Positions 33,933 to 36,200 of a stretch of DNA of 36,200 nt are shown here, piece after piece. A program made the position numbers and the translations under genes. The number at the start of each line of letters is the position of its first letter. The stretch's first letter is position 1. Below the pieces are notes generated by a model. That model worked only from the letters and a program-made list of their open reading frames with translations, had not been told where the DNA came from and ran no database searches. The stretch is from the NCBI GenBank assembly GCA_003599535.1, contig QZKQ01000023.1, positions 1 to 36,200 on the forward strand, in the 5' to 3' direction. The stretch comes from Candidatus Zixiibacteriota bacterium. Its GTDB lineage: Bacteria; Electryoneota; B3-LCP.

Positions 33933-34637
33933 ATGTACCGACGCATCCTGGTCAAGGTCTCCGGTGAATCTCTGGCCGGTCCGGAAGGATTCGGCATCGA
34001 TACTGCCAGCGTTGACCGTATGGCCGGGGAGATCAAGGAAGTCTCCGACATGGGAGTGGAAGTGGCCGTGGTCATCGGCGGCGGCAACATCTTCCGGGGG
34101 CTGCGGGCCGCGGCTCAGGGGATGGACCGCACCACCGCCGACCATATGGGCATGCTGGCCACAATCATCAACGCCCTGGCGTTCCAGAACGCCCTGGAGA
34201 AGATGGGCGCCCTGACCCGCGTCCAGTCGGCCATCGAGATCCAGGCCCTGGCTGAACCGTTCATCCGGCGCCGCGCCATGCGGCACCTGGAGAAGGGGCG
34301 CATTGTTATCTTTGCGGCCGGGACCGGCAATCCCTACTTCACCAGCGACACCGCTGCCGCCCTGCGCGCCATCGAAGTCAACGCCGATGTGATCCTGAAA
34401 GGCACCCGGGTGAACGGCGTGTACGACAGCGATCCGGAGCTGAACCCGGGAGCCAATTTCTTCCCTCGCCTGACCTACTTCGAGGTCATCGAACGGCAGC
34501 TCAAGGTCATGGATGCCACTTCGGTGACCCTGTGCATGGACAATGAAATCCCCATCCGGGTCTTCAATATCACGGTGCCGGGAAATCTGAAAAAGATTGT
34601 GGAAGGGGCCGAAGTGGGCACCCTGGTCGAGAGGTGA
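33933..34637 (+). CDS. pyrH: UMP kinase PyrH
   Basis: PyrH phosphorylates UMP to UDP for RNA, DNA and nucleotide-sugar synthesis, including the UDP-GlcNAc used by the lpx genes here. ATG at 33933 ([16 protein letters not shown]) gives the family N-terminus and a 234-residue protein; GTG at 33921 would have a ribosome-binding site only one base away, so it is less likely. The amino-acid-kinase fold shows [48 protein letters not shown] and [13 protein letters not shown] in order. It starts 8 bases after tsf. Confidence 0.95.
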   Translation: MYRRILVKVSGESLAGPEGFGIDTASVDRMAGEIKEVSDMGVEVAVVIGGGNIFRGLRAAAQGMDRTTADHMGMLATIINALAFQNALEKMGALTRVQSAIEIQALAEPFIRRRAMRHLEKGRIVIFAAGTGNPYFTSDTAAALRAIEVNADVILKGTRVNGVYDSDPELNPGANFFPRLTYFEVIERQLKVMDATSVTLCMDNEIPIRVFNITVPGNLKKIVEGAEVGTLVER

Positions 34638-34640
34638 GCC

Positions 34641-35198
34641 ATGAATCACGAAATCTTGAACGATGCGGAAACCCGCATGAAAAAGTCGGTGGAAGCGTTC
34701 CGGCACGAATTGGTCAAGATTCGCACCGGTAAAGCCAGCACCGCCCTCCTGGACGGCATCCGGGTGGATTACTACGGGACGCAAGTCCCCCTGAATCAGG
34801 TCGCCAGCCTGTCCACGCCCGAACCGCGGCTGATTATCATCCAGCCCTGGGACAAGGGCATGATCGGCAAGATCGAGAAAGAGATCCTGAAGAGCGACCT
34901 GGGCTTGAATCCCGTCAATGACGGCACCTTCATCCGTCTGGCGGTCCCCATGCTGACCGAGGAGCGGCGCAAGGACCTGGTCAAACTGGTCCGCAAGTAC
35001 GCCGAGGAGTCCCGCGTGGCCATTCGCAACATCCGCCGGGATACAAACGAACACTTGAAGCGTGAGGAAAAGGACAGCAACATTTCCGAGGATGATCTGA
35101 AGAAGCTGCAGACGCGCACCCAGGAATTAACCGATAAGTACATCAAGAACATAGACGAAGTACTGGATAAAAAAGAAAAGGAAATCATGGAGGTCTGA
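34641..35198 (+). CDS. frr: ribosome recycling factor
   Basis: RRF splits post-termination ribosomes together with EF-G. The 185-residue, tRNA-shaped protein has the standard features: FRHELVKIRTGKASTALLD, VDYYGTQVPLNQVASLS, PWDKGMIGKIEKEIL, LTEERRKDLVKLVRKYAEE and the closing coiled helices to KEKEIMEV. It begins 3 bases after pyrH, the usual bacterial order. Confidence 0.97.
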   Translation: MNHEILNDAETRMKKSVEAFRHELVKIRTGKASTALLDGIRVDYYGTQVPLNQVASLSTPEPRLIIIQPWDKGMIGKIEKEILKSDLGLNPVNDGTFIRLAVPMLTEERRKDLVKLVRKYAEESRVAIRNIRRDTNEHLKREEKDSNISEDDLKKLQTRTQELTDKYIKNIDEVLDKKEKEIMEV

Positions 35199-35251
35199 CC
35201 CGCCGACCCCCTGGCTGGAGGAACAGACTGCCATGGAATCAGGAGGATACC

Positions 35252-35440
35252 ATGCCACGTCGGATCAACGAGGAATGCATCAACTGTGGCGCTTGTGAAC
35301 CCGAGTGCCCGGTGAGCGCCATTTCCGAAGGCGAGAACATCTACGTGATTGACGAATCCGTCTGCGTAGACTGCGTGGGCCACTTCGACTCGCCCCGCTG
35401 CATCGAGTACTGCCCCGTAGACTGCATCATTCAGGTCTGA
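35252..35440 (+). CDS. 2[4Fe-4S] ferredoxin
   Basis: A 62-residue electron carrier with two [4Fe-4S] sites. The first is CINCGACEPECP (C9, C12, C15, C19). The second has the wider spacing C38-x2-C41-x8-C50-x3-C54, characteristic of the Allochromatium/YfhL ferredoxin type with low-potential clusters; a ninth cysteine, C58, is extra. The long C-terminal extension of the Allochromatium type is missing. AGGAGG lies 6-7 bases before the ATG. It is the last gene before the terminator; the redox partner is unknown. Confidence 0.92.
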   Translation: MPRRINEECINCGACEPECPVSAISEGENIYVIDESVCVDCVGHFDSPRCIEYCPVDCIIQV

Positions 35441-35460
35441 ACGGCTCGAACAAAATTAAA

Positions 35461-35488
35461 AAGTCCGGCATTGGCCGGACTTTTTTTT
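35461..35488. terminator. bidirectional intrinsic terminator between ferredoxin and flagellin genes
   Basis: AAGTCCGGC (35461-35469) pairs with GCCGGACTT (35474-35482) around a 4-base loop, a perfect 9-bp stem, with eight T's at 35481-35488 for the + strand. On the left, AAAATTAAAAAG supplies a T-rich tract for the - strand, so it can also end the convergent flagellin transcript. Confidence 0.92.
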
Positions 35489-35506
35489 CCCCTCGCAGGC
35501 TGCGGG

Positions 35507-36200
35507 CTACCCCTGGACGATCCCGGCGATCATCTGCGGCAGCATGTTGGCCTGGGACAGCATGGAGATGCCGGTTTGCATCAGGATCTGGGACTTGACG
35601 AACTTCGACATCTCCGCGGCGATGTCGGCGTCGCGGATCTGCGATTCGGAAGCCGTGGCGTTCTCCCGCGCGATCTGGAGTTGCATGATAGTGCCATGGA
35701 GCCGCTCCACTGAGGCGCCGATGCGGGTCCGCTCCGTGTCCTTCGAACTGATGGCGGCGTCAATCGAGCCGATGGCGTTCTGCGCGGCCAGGGTGTCCAG
35801 TACGTTGATGGTGTTGATGCCCAACGCCGAGGCGGACATGTCATTGAAGTTCACGTAGTAGTAGTCTTCGTTCTCCACATTGTAAGTGCCGATGTGGAAC
35901 TTGATGCCGGTGCTGGAAAACGTCCCGTCCAGAAGGTGCAGGCCGTTGTAGTTGGTGACCTGGGCGATGCGGTTGACTTCCGAGATCAACTGCTGGAATT
36001 CCGTGTCCAGGGAGGCGCGGTCGGCATCTGTCAGAGCGCCGTTGGAGGCTTCGATGGCCAGGGCCCGGAGGCGCACCAGCTTCTCGTCAATGACGCTCAA
36101 AGCGCCTTCGGCGGTCTGCATCAGGTTGATGTCGTAGTTGGCGTTGCGCTCCGCCTCGTCCATGGAGCTGATCTGCGCCCGGAAGCGCTCCGACACCGCC
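35507..36200 (-). CDS. fliC: flagellin, C-terminal part (gene continues past the window)
   Basis: Flagellin forms the filament of the rotary flagellum. The frame is open to the right edge and reads AVSERFRAQI, so the listed GTG start at 36196 is internal and the first ~60 residues (D0/D1 N-terminal helix) are missing. The visible part has the D1 helices (NLMQTAEGALSVIDEKLVRL, EFQQLISEVNRIAQVTNYNG), a short variable region of about 60 residues and the C-terminal helix ending SQILMQTGISMLSQANMLPQ. The variable domain is small, so the flagellin is probably under 300 residues in total. It is the only - strand gene and converges on the ferredoxin operon. Confidence 0.95.
   Translation of the reverse strand, partial: AVSERFRAQISSMDEAERNANYDINLMQTAEGALSVIDEKLVRLRALAIEASNGALTDADRASLDTEFQQLISEVNRIAQVTNYNGLHLLDGTFSSTGIKFHIGTYNVENEDYYYVNFNDMSASALGINTINVLDTLAAQNAIGSIDAAISSKDTERTRIGASVERLHGTIMQLQIARENATASESQIRDADIAAEMSKFVKSQILMQTGISMLSQANMLPQMIAGIVQG

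Noticed and set aside
35233-35298. Micro-ORF of 21 residues overlapping the ferredoxin start, with its own GGAGG
   Set aside because: The 21-residue product has no recognisable feature, it ends inside the ferredoxin gene in another frame, and the ferredoxin has a better placed AGGAGG.

Overview
The window is a dense, high-GC stretch of chromosome from a Gram-negative (diderm), flagellated bacterium. All genes but one lie on the + strand. Lipid A genes (lpxD, lpxC, lpxA), bamA, a skp-like chaperone, a tamB-like gene and several lipoproteins show an LPS-bearing outer membrane. lpxC is fused to fabZ, as known in Bacteroidetes, Gemmatimonadetes, Fibrobacteres and several candidate phyla. Together with the unassigned barrel-like proteins, this suggests the FCB superphylum or a neighbouring uncultivated lineage. 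I cannot name the phylum from sequence reading alone. No mobile element, CRISPR array, tRNA or rRNA was recognised.

Layout. (1) 1-3892: end of an alpha/beta-hydrolase, then mnmA, panB, panC and a single-domain GlmU-type uridylyltransferase in one tight transcription unit. (2) 3893-5701: a near-consensus promoter, an unassigned secreted barrel-like protein, a terminator, a LytR_C-domain protein and rsfS, whose only well-placed start codon is ACG. (3) 5717-11322: argS (HIGH motif replaced by NIVS), a PfkB-family kinase, mtnA, a TPR lipoprotein and uppS, closed by a hairpin terminator. (4) 11401-22509: envelope biogenesis, comprising a very short GlcE-like flavoprotein, a TamB-like protein, BamA, Skp, LpxD, the LpxC-FabZ fusion and LpxA. 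(5) 22490-30843: a lipoate/octanoate transferase, a second barrel-like secreted protein, dxr, rseP, a TPR lipoprotein, an LolB/DUF4292-like lipoprotein and two glycosyltransferases, several overlapping by a few bases. (6) 30864-35488: promoter, rplM, rpsI, rpsB (with a long Gly/Gln/Arg-rich tail), tsf, pyrH, frr and a 2[4Fe-4S] ferredoxin, closed by a strong bidirectional terminator. (7) 35507-36200: the 3' part of a flagellin gene on the - strand.

Functionally the middle of the window is an outer-membrane assembly island. Dxr and UppS feed the isoprenoid carrier lipid, LpxA/C/D start lipid A, Skp and BamA handle outer-membrane proteins, TamB helps lipid or protein transport, and RseP fits envelope-stress signalling. 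The rest is translation and cofactor housekeeping. I do not see a clearly new multi-gene system. The points most worth checking are individual oddities: the S2 tail, the ArgRS HIGH replacement, the ACG start of rsfS, the mini-flavoprotein before tamB, the GlmU without its acetyltransferase half, and two perfect inverted repeats between genes.
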